Source of the DNA: Micrococcales bacterium 31B
Lineage (GTDB): Bacteria > Actinomycetota > Actinomycetes > Actinomycetales > Dermabacteraceae
Length of the DNA stretch: 64,000 nt
NCBI GenBank assembly: GCA_022803075.1
Contig: JAFFTF010000001.1
Coordinates: 489,573-553,572, forward strand
Reading direction: 5' to 3'
Shown here: positions 16,717-27,118 of the stretch, piece by piece
Layout: the number at the start of each line of letters is the position of its first letter
Numbering within the stretch: the first letter of the stretch is position 1
The notes under the pieces: generated by a model
What the model was told of the DNA's origin: nothing
Database searches by the model: none
The model's input: the letters and a program-made list of their open reading frames with translations, nothing else
Made by a program: the position numbers and the translations under genes

Positions 16717-16760
16717 GTCGCGGTCGGACCCCGCTGCAGGGCCAACGGGGTTCCCGCGAC
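16717..16760 (-). promoter_or_regulatory. Hairpin in the leader of the lipoprotein gene
   Basis: Read on the minus strand, GTCGCGG and CCGCGAC (7 bp) flank an inner CCCCG/CGGGG pair (5 bp) about 27 bases before the lipoprotein start. Upstream (about 16765-16795) is an AT-richer stretch with TAAGAAT, a possible -10. It may be a leader structure or an operator; nothing in the sequence decides. Confidence 0.35.
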
Positions 16761-16861
16761 CCAGATTCTTATCTTGTAACGCTAAGTTAAGTCGGGCGGT
16801 GAGTCAAAAGCATGGCAGCCCCTGGTGGACTCCTCGAACGTAAGTTTCAGAGCTTTTCGAG

Positions 16862-17323
16862 TTAGTACTCCGTGCGATCTGACTTGGCGTTCCATGCGTC
16901 AAACGGTGCCCCCAGGTCGGCGGGGGTCTCCCGAGTGACTGCCATCTTCCACTCCTCGCGGGGGGTTGCGAAGGCCTCGTAAAATTCGGCGTCGTCGAAA
17001 CCTGCCCGCGCGGCGTCGTGGCGGTCGGCGGCGTAGACCACGCGCTCGATGCGGGCCCACAGGGCGGCCGAAAGGCACAGGGGGCATGGCTCGCAACTGG
17101 TGTAGAGGGTGGCGCCGTGCAGGCTGAAGGTGCCCTCGCCGCGGCACGCGTCGCGGATCGCGGTGACCTCGCCGTGGGCGGTGGGGTCATTGTCGCGGGT
17201 GACGCGGTTGACACCCTCGTAGACGGCGCCGTTGGCGGTGACCACGATCGCGCCGAAGGGTCCGCCGCCCTCGGCGACGTTGCGCACGGCGAGTTCGATG
17301 GCAGTTTGCAAATGCGAATCCAT
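16862..17323 (-). CDS. guaD: Guanine deaminase (CDA fold)
   Basis: The 153-residue zinc deaminase turns guanine into xanthine. Zinc-binding and proton-transfer residues are visible as H50-G51-E52 (AHGEVTAIR) and C77-E-P-C80 (TSCEPCPLC). The AADRHDAARAGFDDAEFY segment and the C-terminal ending W...EY follow the domain-swapped Bacillus subtilis GuaD type rather than tRNA adenosine deaminase (TadA). The ATG at 17323 has AAAGGA upstream. It lies 74 bp downstream of xdhC on the same strand, which supports the substrate assignment: its product xanthine is the substrate of the enzyme encoded just upstream. Confidence 0.88.
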   Translation of the reverse strand: MDSHLQTAIELAVRNVAEGGGPFGAIVVTANGAVYEGVNRVTRDNDPTAHGEVTAIRDACRGEGTFSLHGATLYTSCEPCPLCLSAALWARIERVVYAADRHDAARAGFDDAEFYEAFATPREEWKMAVTRETPADLGAPFDAWNAKSDRTEY

Positions 17324-17397
17324 GATGTCCTTTCGTGCCGCCAGTGGCGGCGGGTTCGGTTTCGTCTGTGCGCCGTCCGGGCGCGTGACCGGGTGGT

Positions 17398-18285
17398 CTA
17401 GGTGGGTGCGGACGCGCGGGCGGCCCGCTGGGGTGCCCGGGTGGGCCTGGCTGCGTGGCGCGCGGTGGCTTCGGCGGACTGCAGCAGCGTCGCCGCGATG
17501 CTGACGCCGATGGTGGCGGGGTCCTTGCTGTGGCCGCCCGCGCCGAACGGGCAGTCGACGCTCGCGACGGCCTCGGGGTCGTGCCCCAGGCGGAGGAGGC
17601 GCCGAGCGAAGAGTGACCACTTGGTGCGCGAGCCGATCACGCCGATGCTGGCCACATCGCCATCGCGGGCGTGGCGGCGCAGGGCTTGGTCGATGATGGC
17701 GAGGTCCTCCGCGTGGTCGTGCGTCATGACGGCGATGTGGGTGTCGGGGGGCAATGAGTTGATTTCGGCCTCGGGAATGGGTGCGTGCACGGCGTACACG
17801 GTGCTCCTGCCGGTTCGCAGCGGGTCGAGGCGTTCGGGGCGGAGGAATTCGACACGCGAGTCGATGGCATACAAATGTATGGGGGAGCGGGAGAGGGCAA
17901 ACCCCACTTCAAGACCCACATGGCCCATCCCGAACAGCGCGACCGCACTGGCCGCAGCCGCCCAGGTTTCGATCACGTACGTGACCTCGCCCCCGCAGCA
18001 CTGGCGCGAATCTGCGGGTCCGCCGGAATCGCCCCGCGCGCCCAACCGCGCCGATTCGGTCACCGTCTCCGAGCATCCCGACGCGAGCGACTCCCGCACG
18101 CGCGCGAGCGCGCGGCGCTCCAACAGCCCGCCACCCACCGTGCCCCACGTCTCGTGGGGGGTCACCACCATCTTGGCACCCACCGCGCAGGGTGCGTGAC
18201 CGCGCACGGCAAGCACGGTGACCACGCCGACGGGGCGACCCGCGGCAGACTCGCGGTGCACGTGCTCGGCCCAGTATGCCGTCAC
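17398..18285 (-). CDS. xdhC: XdhC-family molybdenum cofactor insertion protein
   Basis: XdhC proteins bind molybdenum cofactor, help its sulfuration and deliver it to xanthine dehydrogenase. The 295-residue protein shows the family motifs GTVGGGLLER near residue 50, RQCCGGEVTYVIE near residue 94, a Rossmann-type segment ALFGMGHVGLEV around 115, and VMTHDHAEDLAI then GVIGSRTKWSLF in the C-terminal domain. The C-terminal tail is Ala/Arg/Pro-rich. It starts in an ATGA overlap with xdhB, so it is translated with it. Confidence 0.9.
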   Translation of the reverse strand: MTAYWAEHVHRESAAGRPVGVVTVLAVRGHAPCAVGAKMVVTPHETWGTVGGGLLERRALARVRESLASGCSETVTESARLGARGDSGGPADSRQCCGGEVTYVIETWAAAASAVALFGMGHVGLEVGFALSRSPIHLYAIDSRVEFLRPERLDPLRTGRSTVYAVHAPIPEAEINSLPPDTHIAVMTHDHAEDLAIIDQALRRHARDGDVASIGVIGSRTKWSLFARRLLRLGHDPEAVASVDCPFGAGGHSKDPATIGVSIAATLLQSAEATARHAARPTRAPQRAARASAPT

Positions 18286-20620
18286 GGGGCCTCACCCGCC
18301 GCTCGTCGCGACTGGATCGCCCAGTAGACCGCCTCGGGCGTCGACGGTGCCGCCACCTCCACCGGCAGCCCCGCGGCAGCGTCGCCGCCAAACTGAGAAA
18401 TGGCGTCCCGCACCGCCTCGCGCGCCGAGAGAGCCAGCATGAACGGTGGCTCGCCCACCGCCTTGGAGCCATAAACAACGCCCGGCTCGGCGGCGCGCTC
18501 CATGAGATGCACCGTGAAGCGCTCGGGCATCTCACCGAGGGATGGCAACTTGTACGTGCTCGCGTTGCGGGTCAGCAGGCGGCCATCGCGAGCGTCCCAG
18601 CGCAGTTCCTCGAGCAGCAGCCAGCCTAGGCCCTGCACGAACGCGCCCTCCACCTGGCCGCGATCAACCACGGGCGAGAGGCTGTCACCCACGTCGTGCA
18701 CGATGTCGGCGCGCCGCACGCGCGTCGCCCCCGTAAAGGCGTCTACCTCTACCTCTGTGGCCGCCACGCCGTACGCGAAATACCTAAACGGCGTGCCCGT
18801 CATCGTCGAGGCATCCCACTGCAATCCAGGGGTGCGATAGAACCCGTCCGACCACAGTTGAACTCGGCGCAGATACGCGCGCGACACGAGCTCGTCCCAG
18901 CCCAGCGAGGCCGCCCGGCGACCCCGCGCGAACGCGACGCCGTCTTCGAACAGCACGTCCTCGCTGGTGCAGCCCAGCACGCCGCTCGCCACCTCGGCGA
19001 GACGCTCCGAGATCTGGCGACACGCATCGAGCACCGCGCCACCGTTCAGGTCGGCACCGCTCGAAGCGGCCGTGGCGCTCGTATTGGGCACCTTATCGGT
19101 GCGCGTCGGGGCCAGCCGCACCCGCTCGCGCGGCACCCCCAGGGCGCTCGCCGCGACCTGCAGCATCTTGGTGTGCAGGCCCTGCCCCATCTCGGTGCCA
19201 CCATGATTGATCAACACCGAACCGTCTTTGTACACGTGCACGAGCGCGCCCGCCTGGTTGTACGACGTGAAATTAAATGAGACCCCAAACTTCACAGGCG
19301 TCAGGGCAAGACCTCGCTTCACGTGGTCATGAGCCGCGTTAAACGCATCCACATCGGCACGCCAGGCGGGGTACTCCGAGCGTTCCCGCACCTCGTCCCA
19401 CAGCGTCCGCACGCGCAGGGCATGCCGCACGGGTTGGCCATACGGGGTGGTTTGGCCCTTGCCGTAAAAATTGCGCTCGCGCATGACGTCGGGGGCGATG
19501 CCAAGGCGGGGCGCGAGGCGTCCGATAATATCTTCGATCAGGAACATGCCCTGGGGGCCGCCGAAACCGCGAAACGCCGTCTGCGACGTCTTGTTGGTGC
19601 GACACACCGTGCCCACCACGTGCACGTTCGGCAGGTAGTACGCGTTGTCGACGTGGCACAGGGTGCGCGCCATGATCGGCTCCGAGAGGTCGAGCGACCA
19701 GCCGCCGTCGGAGTAACACCTAGCCTCCAGGGCCGTGAACGTGCCGTCCGAGCGGACGCCCGCCTTCCACGTAAACACGTACGGGTGGCGTTTTCCCGTG
19801 AGCGTGAGGTCGAGGGCGCGTGGGAGCCGCAGGCGCACGGGGCGACCCAGCAGGAGCGCCCCGAGCGCTGCCACGGCGGCTAGCCCGTGTGGCTGCATCT
19901 CCTTACCGCCGAAGCCGCCACCCATGCGCAATTGCTGCACCGTCACGCGGTGGGCGGGCAGCCCCAGCACGTGCGAGACGATCTCCTGCGTCTCGCTGGG
20001 GTGCTGCGTGCTCGAGTGCACGAGCAGTTGACCGGCCTCGTCGATCATGGCGAGGGCATTATGAGTCTCAAGGTAGAAGTGTTCCTGGCCCCCGCACTCG
20101 GATTCGCCCTCCACGACCAGGTCGGCCTCCGCGAACCCGGCCGCCAGGTCGCCCCGCCGCATGGTGAGCGTCGCGCCCTGAAAACTGCCCCGCTCCATGG
20201 CCTCGCGAAGATCGACCAGGGCGGGCGCCTCGTCGATCTCCACCGCGACCGCTTCGGCGCCCAGCCGTGCCTCCTCCTCGCTTTCGGCGAGCACCCAGGC
20301 GAGCGCCTGGTTGTGATAGCGCACCTCGGAGGGGAACAGGGGCTCATCGTGCTTGACCCCTCCGTCGTTGACCCCGGGGACGTCGGCGGCGGTGAGTACC
20401 CGCAGCACCCCCGGCAGCAACAGCGCGGGGTCGGCGTCGAGGCGCGTCACGCGACCGCAGGCCACGGGCGAGAGCACCGGGTAGGCGTGCACTACTCCCG
20501 GGTAGCGACCCGCGAGATCATCCGTGTAGAGGGCCTCGCCCGTGGAGTGTTCGAGCGCCGACTCGTGCGGTGCGGCCGTGCCCACCCCCGTGCTTGAGTG
20601 GCTGCGCTGATCGGTGTACC

Positions 20621-20624
<4 letters not shown>
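18282..20624 (-). CDS. xdhB: Xanthine dehydrogenase, molybdopterin-binding subunit
   Basis: The 780-residue catalytic subunit of a molybdenum hydroxylase. It retains the residues that define purine oxidation in xanthine dehydrogenases: Glu242 in MGGGFGGKE (bovine Glu802), Arg352 in TAFRGFGGPQG (bovine Arg880) and the base Glu725 in GEPP (bovine Glu1261), as well as GGQEHFYLETH and HGGTEMGQGLHTK, which contact molybdopterin. This favours xanthine or hypoxanthine as substrate over aldehydes or CO. It overlaps xdhA and xdhC by 4 bp each. Genes for cofactor synthesis are not in the window. Confidence 0.94.
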
Positions 20625-22117
<1,493 letters not shown>

Positions 22118-22254
22118 ATCTCGCCTTGATCTGCCGCGGTAGGTGTGACGGGGTCTGCTGCGGGGCGACAGTCGTCGCAGCCGGGCGGACGGTTGCCGTT
22201 CGCGGCCGGGCCCTGGCGGGGCGATCGGCGACGGCGCCGAATGCACGCGATGAG

Positions 22255-22276
22255 TTTTGTTCATCGGTGTACAAAA
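22255..22276. promoter_or_regulatory. Possible operator upstream of the xdh operon
   Basis: TTTTGT and ACAAAA form a perfect 6-bp inverted repeat with a 10-bp spacer, 138 bp upstream of xdhA in an otherwise GC-rich divergent region (22118-22410). Such AT-rich dyads are typical operators for TetR, GntR or MarR-type regulators of purine catabolism. No regulator gene lies next to it. The rest of the region shows only a -10-like TAGGGT ahead of the S49 peptidase gene. Confidence 0.35.
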
Positions 22277-22410
22277 GGCTACCCTGCGCCGGGCTCGATT
22301 CGTCGCATATCGCCGTCAATCGCGGCGCGCTCGCGAACAGGTTCAGACTATCGACTTTAGTCACCGCGCCGCGCTGGCCGGCAGCGGCCGCCACGCGCTA
22401 GGGTCAAGGA

Positions 22411-23304
22411 ATGTCTCACTCTGCACGTAAAGAATCCACGACCGAATCGGGCGTCACCGGACGCCTCTCGAAAGCCCTCGAAGATCTCATGAAGGCCCTG
22501 CGCGAGCAGCTCGACCCGCACGTGGTGCCCGTGGTCATGCTGAACGGCGTGATCTCGCCCAATGCCAAGAAGGGCCAGATCGACGCCGAGAGCGTGGACC
22601 GCGCTCTCGAGCACGCGTTCAAGACCAAGGGCGCGAAGGCGGTGGCGCTCTACATCAACTCGCCCGGTGGCTCGCCGACCCAGTCGCTTCTGATCGGTCG
22701 CCGCGTGCGCGAGTTGGCTGCCAAACACGAGCTACCGGTGCATGCGTTTTGTGCCGACGTGGCGGCGTCGGGCGGGTACTGGCTCGCCTGCGCGGCCGAC
22801 GACATCACGGCGGCACCCACGTCAATCGTGGGTTCGGTTGGTGTTATCAGCGGTGGCTTTGGTGTGGTCGAAGCGCTCGGTAAGCTCGGTCTCGAGTATC
22901 GCGAGCAGGCCGCCGGAGCCAACAAGTCGCGCCTCAGCCCCTTCAAGCCCACGCGCGAGGAAGACCTCGAATGGCAGCGCGGGCTGCTCGGCGAGATGCA
23001 TCAGATTTTTATCGCGTGGGTGCGCGAGCGCCGCGGCGACCGGCTCCAGGGCAGCGACGAAGAGGTCTTCAATGCCGATGTGTGGCTGGGTGAGCGGGCG
23101 CTCGAACTTGGCATCATCGACGCCGTGGGCACCGTGCGCGAAGAGCTCAAGCGGCGCTATGGTTCCGAGGTTAAGTTGCCGGTGATCGCCACCAAGAAGA
23201 GCCGCCTGCAGGAGTTGCTGGGGGCGAGCGCCGAGGCCGCTATCGACGCGGTCGCTACGGTGGCCGACAACCGTGCCCTGTGGGCGAGGTTCCGGGCTCA
23301 ATAG
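22411..23304 (+). CDS. S49 family peptidase (SppA-like)
   Basis: A 297-residue protein of the signal peptide peptidase A superfamily. The crotonase-like core includes YINSPGGSPTQS, the nucleophile S120 in DVAASGGYW and a likely general base K172 in AGANKSRLSPF; the 52-residue spacing between them equals that known for Bacillus SppA. No transmembrane segment or signal is seen, so it probably works on peptides at or inside the cytoplasmic membrane. TAGGGT ends 6 bases before the ATG, consistent with leaderless transcription. It is divergent from the xdh operon. Confidence 0.88.
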   Translation: MSHSARKESTTESGVTGRLSKALEDLMKALREQLDPHVVPVVMLNGVISPNAKKGQIDAESVDRALEHAFKTKGAKAVALYINSPGGSPTQSLLIGRRVRELAAKHELPVHAFCADVAASGGYWLACAADDITAAPTSIVGSVGVISGGFGVVEALGKLGLEYREQAAGANKSRLSPFKPTREEDLEWQRGLLGEMHQIFIAWVRERRGDRLQGSDEEVFNADVWLGERALELGIIDAVGTVREELKRRYGSEVKLPVIATKKSRLQELLGASAEAAIDAVATVADNRALWARFRAQ

Positions 23305-23384
23305 CCTGAGTGCGCTTGCGAATCGCCCGCCCGCTGCACCCGGCGGCATTCATCGGGGTAGCGGCGCGCGAACCGGCGGTTGGA

Positions 23385-23403
23385 ATAGGTTAGCCTTACC
23401 TAT
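23385..23403. promoter_or_regulatory. DtxR/IdeR iron box
   Basis: The 19-bp sequence ATAGGTTAGCCTTACCTAT matches the DtxR/IdeR consensus TWAGGTTAGSCTAACCTWA at 16 of 19 positions and is an imperfect palindrome with perfect outer arms ATAGGT/ACCTAT. It lies 37 bp before the siderophore-binding lipoprotein gene, and TTAGCC/TACCTAT within it resembles a -10 region. Binding of Fe(II)-loaded repressor here should shut the gene off in iron-replete cells. Confidence 0.85.
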
Positions 23404-23439
23404 GCGGCACGTCCGGCCGCCCGCTGCACTAGGAGTATC

Positions 23440-24537
23440 ATGCCCATCGCCCCCCGTTCCCTGTCTGTCGCCCTCGCGGCCTTGCTGACACTCGGCGCCC
23501 TCGCCGCCTGTGGTTCCGAGCCCACTGAGACGCTGGGCTCGGCGGCGCCCAACTCGCAGGCCGTCTCGAGCGGCTCCAACGGCGCCAGCCCCACCGTCCC
23601 CCAGGTCACCGAGCTGGGCGCGGATCGGGACCCCGAGGCGTCCTGCCCGAGCACGCCCGCGGCGGTCGACGAGCAGGGCGTGACCGGGGGCATGCGCAGC
23701 GTGCAGACGGCCAACGGCCCGGTGAGCGTGCCCGCCGACCCGCAGCGAGTCGTCGTGCTCGACACCGACAAGTTAGACATCGTGTGCGCGCTCGGCCTGC
23801 AGTCGCGCCTCGTGGGCGCGGCCACCCCGAGCGCCGACACGAACCAGCCGCAATACCTCGGCGCCGTGATCGAGGCCGTGCCCGCCGTGGGCACCCTACA
23901 AGAACCAGACCTCGAAAAAATCGCGGCCCTCAAGCCCGACCTGATCCTCGGCAGCGCGTTCCGCACCCAAGGCTTCTACGCGAATCTCTCAAAGATCGCG
24001 CCCACCGCGTTCACGGCCGAGGTGGGCACCCCGTGGAAACAAAACCTCGTCGCCGACGGCACGGCCCTCGGCCGCGGCGCGGCAGCCCAGGCCGCGCTTG
24101 ACGACTACGAAACTCGAGCGGCCGACCTAGAGGCCAACCTCGCGGGTGGCGCCACGACCGCGTCCATCGTTCGCTTCATGGGTGACAAGATTCGCATTTA
24201 CGGCCCCACCTCATTTAGCGGGTCGGTCCTCGAGGACGCCGGGGTGGCCCGTCCCGTGTTCCAGCAGCTGGTGGGCGCGAAAGATCGGCGCTTCGCCGAG
24301 ATCAGCGAAGAAAACATCGAGCAGGCCGCGGCAGACGTGATCTACGTCAGCGCTTACAGCGAGGCGGGCGTCGAGAGGAGCCGCGCGGCCCTCGCGACGC
24401 CGCTCTGGCAGACGCTGCCCGCAACCCAGGCGGGCAAGACCTATATCGTGAGCGACGAAACGTGGATGACCGGCATCGGGGTCATCGCCGCGAACGGGCT
24501 GCTCGCCGACCTCGAAGCCACTCTGGTGCAGAAGTAG
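23440..24537 (+). CDS. Iron-siderophore ABC transporter substrate-binding lipoprotein
   Basis: A 365-residue lipoprotein with lipobox LAAC (lipid-modified C24) after an Ala/Leu-rich signal. The mature protein has the helical-backbone binding fold of class III solute-binding proteins (FepB/FhuD type): VVVLDTDKLDIVCALGL, a VGTLQEPDLEKIAALKPDLIL segment, and a late IGVIAANGLLADLEATL helix. AGGAG precedes the ATG. Its function as a ferric-siderophore receptor is inferred from the fold and the DtxR/IdeR box upstream. No permease or ATPase gene follows, so it must work with a transporter encoded elsewhere. Confidence 0.85.
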   Translation: MPIAPRSLSVALAALLTLGALAACGSEPTETLGSAAPNSQAVSSGSNGASPTVPQVTELGADRDPEASCPSTPAAVDEQGVTGGMRSVQTANGPVSVPADPQRVVVLDTDKLDIVCALGLQSRLVGAATPSADTNQPQYLGAVIEAVPAVGTLQEPDLEKIAALKPDLILGSAFRTQGFYANLSKIAPTAFTAEVGTPWKQNLVADGTALGRGAAAQAALDDYETRAADLEANLAGGATTASIVRFMGDKIRIYGPTSFSGSVLEDAGVARPVFQQLVGAKDRRFAEISEENIEQAAADVIYVSAYSEAGVERSRAALATPLWQTLPATQAGKTYIVSDETWMTGIGVIAANGLLADLEATLVQK

Positions 24538-24623
24538 TCTCGCGGCTCGGGCACCCGGCGCCGCCTGTCTCGCCGGGCACCATTCGGGGCCCGGCCCGGA
24601 CGCGCCTGTGGCAGGCTGGTCGG

Positions 24624-25301
24624 GTGAGCCACCGCGATATTTTTTCTGAAGTTTTTGACGCCGTGCTATTCGACATGGACGGCACCCTGATCAGTTCAGT
24701 GGGTGCCGTCGAGCGTTCGTGGGCGACCGCGGCGAGCGAGTTTGGAGTGGGCCGGGAGGCCTTCGGAGACTTCCACGGCATGCCCGCGAACCAGGTCATT
24801 GAGCGCATATTGCCAGATGCGGATGCCGCCACCCGGCTCGCCATGTTCGAACGGGTGCTGCACCTCGAAGTCACCGACACCGAGGGGGTCGAGCAGTTAC
24901 CGGGCGCACGCGAGGCCCTCGAGACGCTCAATGCGGGGGAGCGCCGCTGCGCGATCGTCACCTCGTGCACGTGGGACCTCGCGGAAGCCCGCATCGGCGC
25001 GGCGGGGCTCCAGCAGCCACGCGTCGTGGTCACGGTGGACCAGGTAACGCGCGGAAAACCCGACCCCGCGCCGTATCTGCTCGGGGCCGAGCGCCTCGAG
25101 CTAGACCCGTCGCGGTGTCTCGTGGTGGAGGACGCCACGGCCGGGCTCACCTCGGGGCGTGCGGCGGGCTGCGCCACTCTCGCGGTGACCACGTCCTCGC
25201 CGCGGGCTGACCTCGAGCCCCTCTCCGACACCGTGATCGACGACCTCGGTGCGGTGCGGTTCGAACTGACGGAGGCTGGAGTGCGAGTCCACCGTCGCTG
25301 A
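24624..25301 (+). CDS. HAD-superfamily phosphatase
   Basis: A 225-residue haloacid dehalogenase-type hydrolase. Motif I is FDMDGTL with nucleophile D17 and acid/base D19; motif II is IVTSC; motif III is the Lys of RGKPDP; motif IV is VVEDATAG. The helical cap (residues about 30-95) places it with beta-phosphoglucomutase and sugar phosphatases such as GlpP/HPP-type glycerol-3-phosphate phosphatases; the substrate cannot be told from sequence. The GTG at 24624 is chosen because the family motif follows at the usual distance; CAGGCT 6 bases upstream resembles a leaderless -10. Confidence 0.85.
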   Translation: MSHRDIFSEVFDAVLFDMDGTLISSVGAVERSWATAASEFGVGREAFGDFHGMPANQVIERILPDADAATRLAMFERVLHLEVTDTEGVEQLPGAREALETLNAGERRCAIVTSCTWDLAEARIGAAGLQQPRVVVTVDQVTRGKPDPAPYLLGAERLELDPSRCLVVEDATAGLTSGRAAGCATLAVTTSSPRADLEPLSDTVIDDLGAVRFELTEAGVRVHRR

Positions 25302-25420
25302 CGCGTGCGCCGCTCGGCGCTGACCTCGCGGGCCAGAGGAGGGAATGTGATCTGGCTTTGAGGTCGAGAGACACGGGACGCCGCCGTCTGCGCTGGCCTT
25401 CTGTCAATTAGAGTGGTGCC

Positions 25421-26146
25421 GTGAGCGCTACCCCTGAACTGATTTTTCGCAGCGACATGACGGTCGAACTCGTACGCGCGGCGGCCCGCGACGAGGACGT
25501 GGTCTTCGCGGCCCGCGTGTCGACCGCGGGGGAACAAACCCTCGAGACAGTCAACGATGACGCCGCACAGTCCACGGGGCTCATCAACTTCTTAATGCGC
25601 GACCGGCACGGCTCCCCGTTCGAGCACAACTCATTCACGTTCTATGTGCAGGCGCCCATCTTCGTGTTCCGCGAGTTCATGCGCCACCGCATCGCGTCGT
25701 ACAACGAAGAATCCGGTCGCTACCGGGAGATGCGACCGGTCTTTTATGTGCCTGGTCCCGAACGCAAGCTCAAACAGGTGGGCAAGGCGGGAGCGTACCG
25801 GTTCGAGGACGGCACCCCCGAGCAGTTCGCGCTCGTGGACGAGAATGTGCGCGAGGTCTGCGCGGCGGCGTTCGAGTCGTACCAGTCGATGCTGAACGCG
25901 GGCGTCGCCCGCGAGGTGGCCCGCATCGTCCTGCCGTTGAATTTGTATTCATCAATGTACGTGACGATGAACGCCCGCTCGCTGATGAACTTCCTCAGCC
26001 TGCGCACGGCTCGCGAGAACACCAAGTTTCCCTCGTTTCCGCAACGCGAAATCGAGATGGTCGCCGAGCAGATGGAGGCCGAATTCGAGCGCCTCATGCC
26101 GCTGACTTACGCAGCTTTTAACGCGAACGGGCGCGTTGCCCCGTAG
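25421..26146 (+). CDS. thyX: Flavin-dependent thymidylate synthase
   Basis: ThyX makes dTMP from dUMP with methylene-tetrahydrofolate, NADPH and FAD. The 241-residue protein has the signature RHRxxSxNxxSxR at residues 88-100 (RHRIASYNEESGR) and the SLRTARENTKFPSF segment of the family. TAGAGT ends 6 bases before the GTG start and no Shine-Dalgarno is visible, so a leaderless messenger is likely. dapA follows after 51 bp, the common actinobacterial thyX-dapA-rnj order. Its FAD need links it to the flavin genes upstream. Confidence 0.95.
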   Translation: MSATPELIFRSDMTVELVRAAARDEDVVFAARVSTAGEQTLETVNDDAAQSTGLINFLMRDRHGSPFEHNSFTFYVQAPIFVFREFMRHRIASYNEESGRYREMRPVFYVPGPERKLKQVGKAGAYRFEDGTPEQFALVDENVREVCAAAFESYQSMLNAGVAREVARIVLPLNLYSSMYVTMNARSLMNFLSLRTARENTKFPSFPQREIEMVAEQMEAEFERLMPLTYAAFNANGRVAP

Positions 26147-26197
26147 CGTCGCGATCCGCAGATCGCACCCAAATCACCCTCGATAAAAGGATTGCAG

Positions 26198-27118
26198 ATG
26201 ACCCAGACGAATCTCACGCCCGGCACACCCGAGCGGCCGTTTGGCCGCATTCTGACCGCCATGGTCACCCCCTTCACGCCCGATGGCGAAAAGATTGACT
26301 TCGACGCCGCGCAGCGCCTGGCCGTGCACCTCGTTGATCAGGGTAATGACGGCCTGGTAGTTAGCGGTACGACGGGCGAGTCGGCGACGACGACGGAACA
26401 CGAAAAGAAAGACCTCCTGCGCGCCGTGGTTGAGGCCGTCGGCGACCGCGCCCGCGTCATCGCGGGAGCGGGGTCCAACGACACGCCGCATTCGGTGCTG
26501 CTCGCGAAGGATGCCGCGGAGGTCGGCGCCGACGGCCTGCTCGTCGTCACGCCCTACTACAACAAGCCCACCCAGGAGGGCGTCTACCAGCACATGATGG
26601 CGGTCGCGAACGCGACCGACCTACCCGTCATGCTGTACGACATTCCCGGACGCTCCGGCATTCCGATCACGGCCGACACCATTAAGCGGTGCGCCGAGCA
26701 CGAGCGGGTGCTGGCTATGAAGGACGCCAAGGGTGACATTCACGAGGGCACCTGCATCATGAACGAGACGGGCCTCGCCTATTACTCGGGCGACGACGTT
26801 ATTAACCTGCCGTGGATGGCCGCGGGTGCCGCGGGCATCGTTTCGGTCGTCACGCACGTGGCCACGCCGCTCTACAAGCAAATGCTGGATGCCGTAGACG
26901 CCAATGACCTGCGCGAGGCCACGCGGATTCACCGAGCGGTGGCCCCCGTGGTGACCGCTGTGATGACGCGACTGCCGGGAGTCATGACCGCCAAGGCGGG
27001 CCTCGAACTGCAGGGAGTGCTCGCGCATCGCGTTATGCGTCTGCCCCTCGTGCCGGCCACTGACGCCGAGGTCGAGCAACTGCGCGCCGACCTCGCAACC
27101 GTAGCGGGTGTCCTGTGA
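26198..27118 (+). CDS. dapA: 4-hydroxy-tetrahydrodipicolinate synthase
   Basis: DapA condenses pyruvate with aspartate semialdehyde, the first committed step of diaminopimelate and lysine synthesis. The 306-residue TIM-barrel protein has the SGTTGESATTTEHEK motif (T58, T59), YYNKPTQEG, YDIPGRSG and the Schiff-base lysine K175 in VLAMKDAKGD. The ATG at 26198, with AAAAGGA 6 bases upstream, is preferred over a TTG two codons earlier. Its stop overlaps the rnj start. DapB and DapF are encoded elsewhere in the window. Confidence 0.96.
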   Translation: MTQTNLTPGTPERPFGRILTAMVTPFTPDGEKIDFDAAQRLAVHLVDQGNDGLVVSGTTGESATTTEHEKKDLLRAVVEAVGDRARVIAGAGSNDTPHSVLLAKDAAEVGADGLLVVTPYYNKPTQEGVYQHMMAVANATDLPVMLYDIPGRSGIPITADTIKRCAEHERVLAMKDAKGDIHEGTCIMNETGLAYYSGDDVINLPWMAAGAAGIVSVVTHVATPLYKQMLDAVDANDLREATRIHRAVAPVVTAVMTRLPGVMTAKAGLELQGVLAHRVMRLPLVPATDAEVEQLRADLATVAGVL

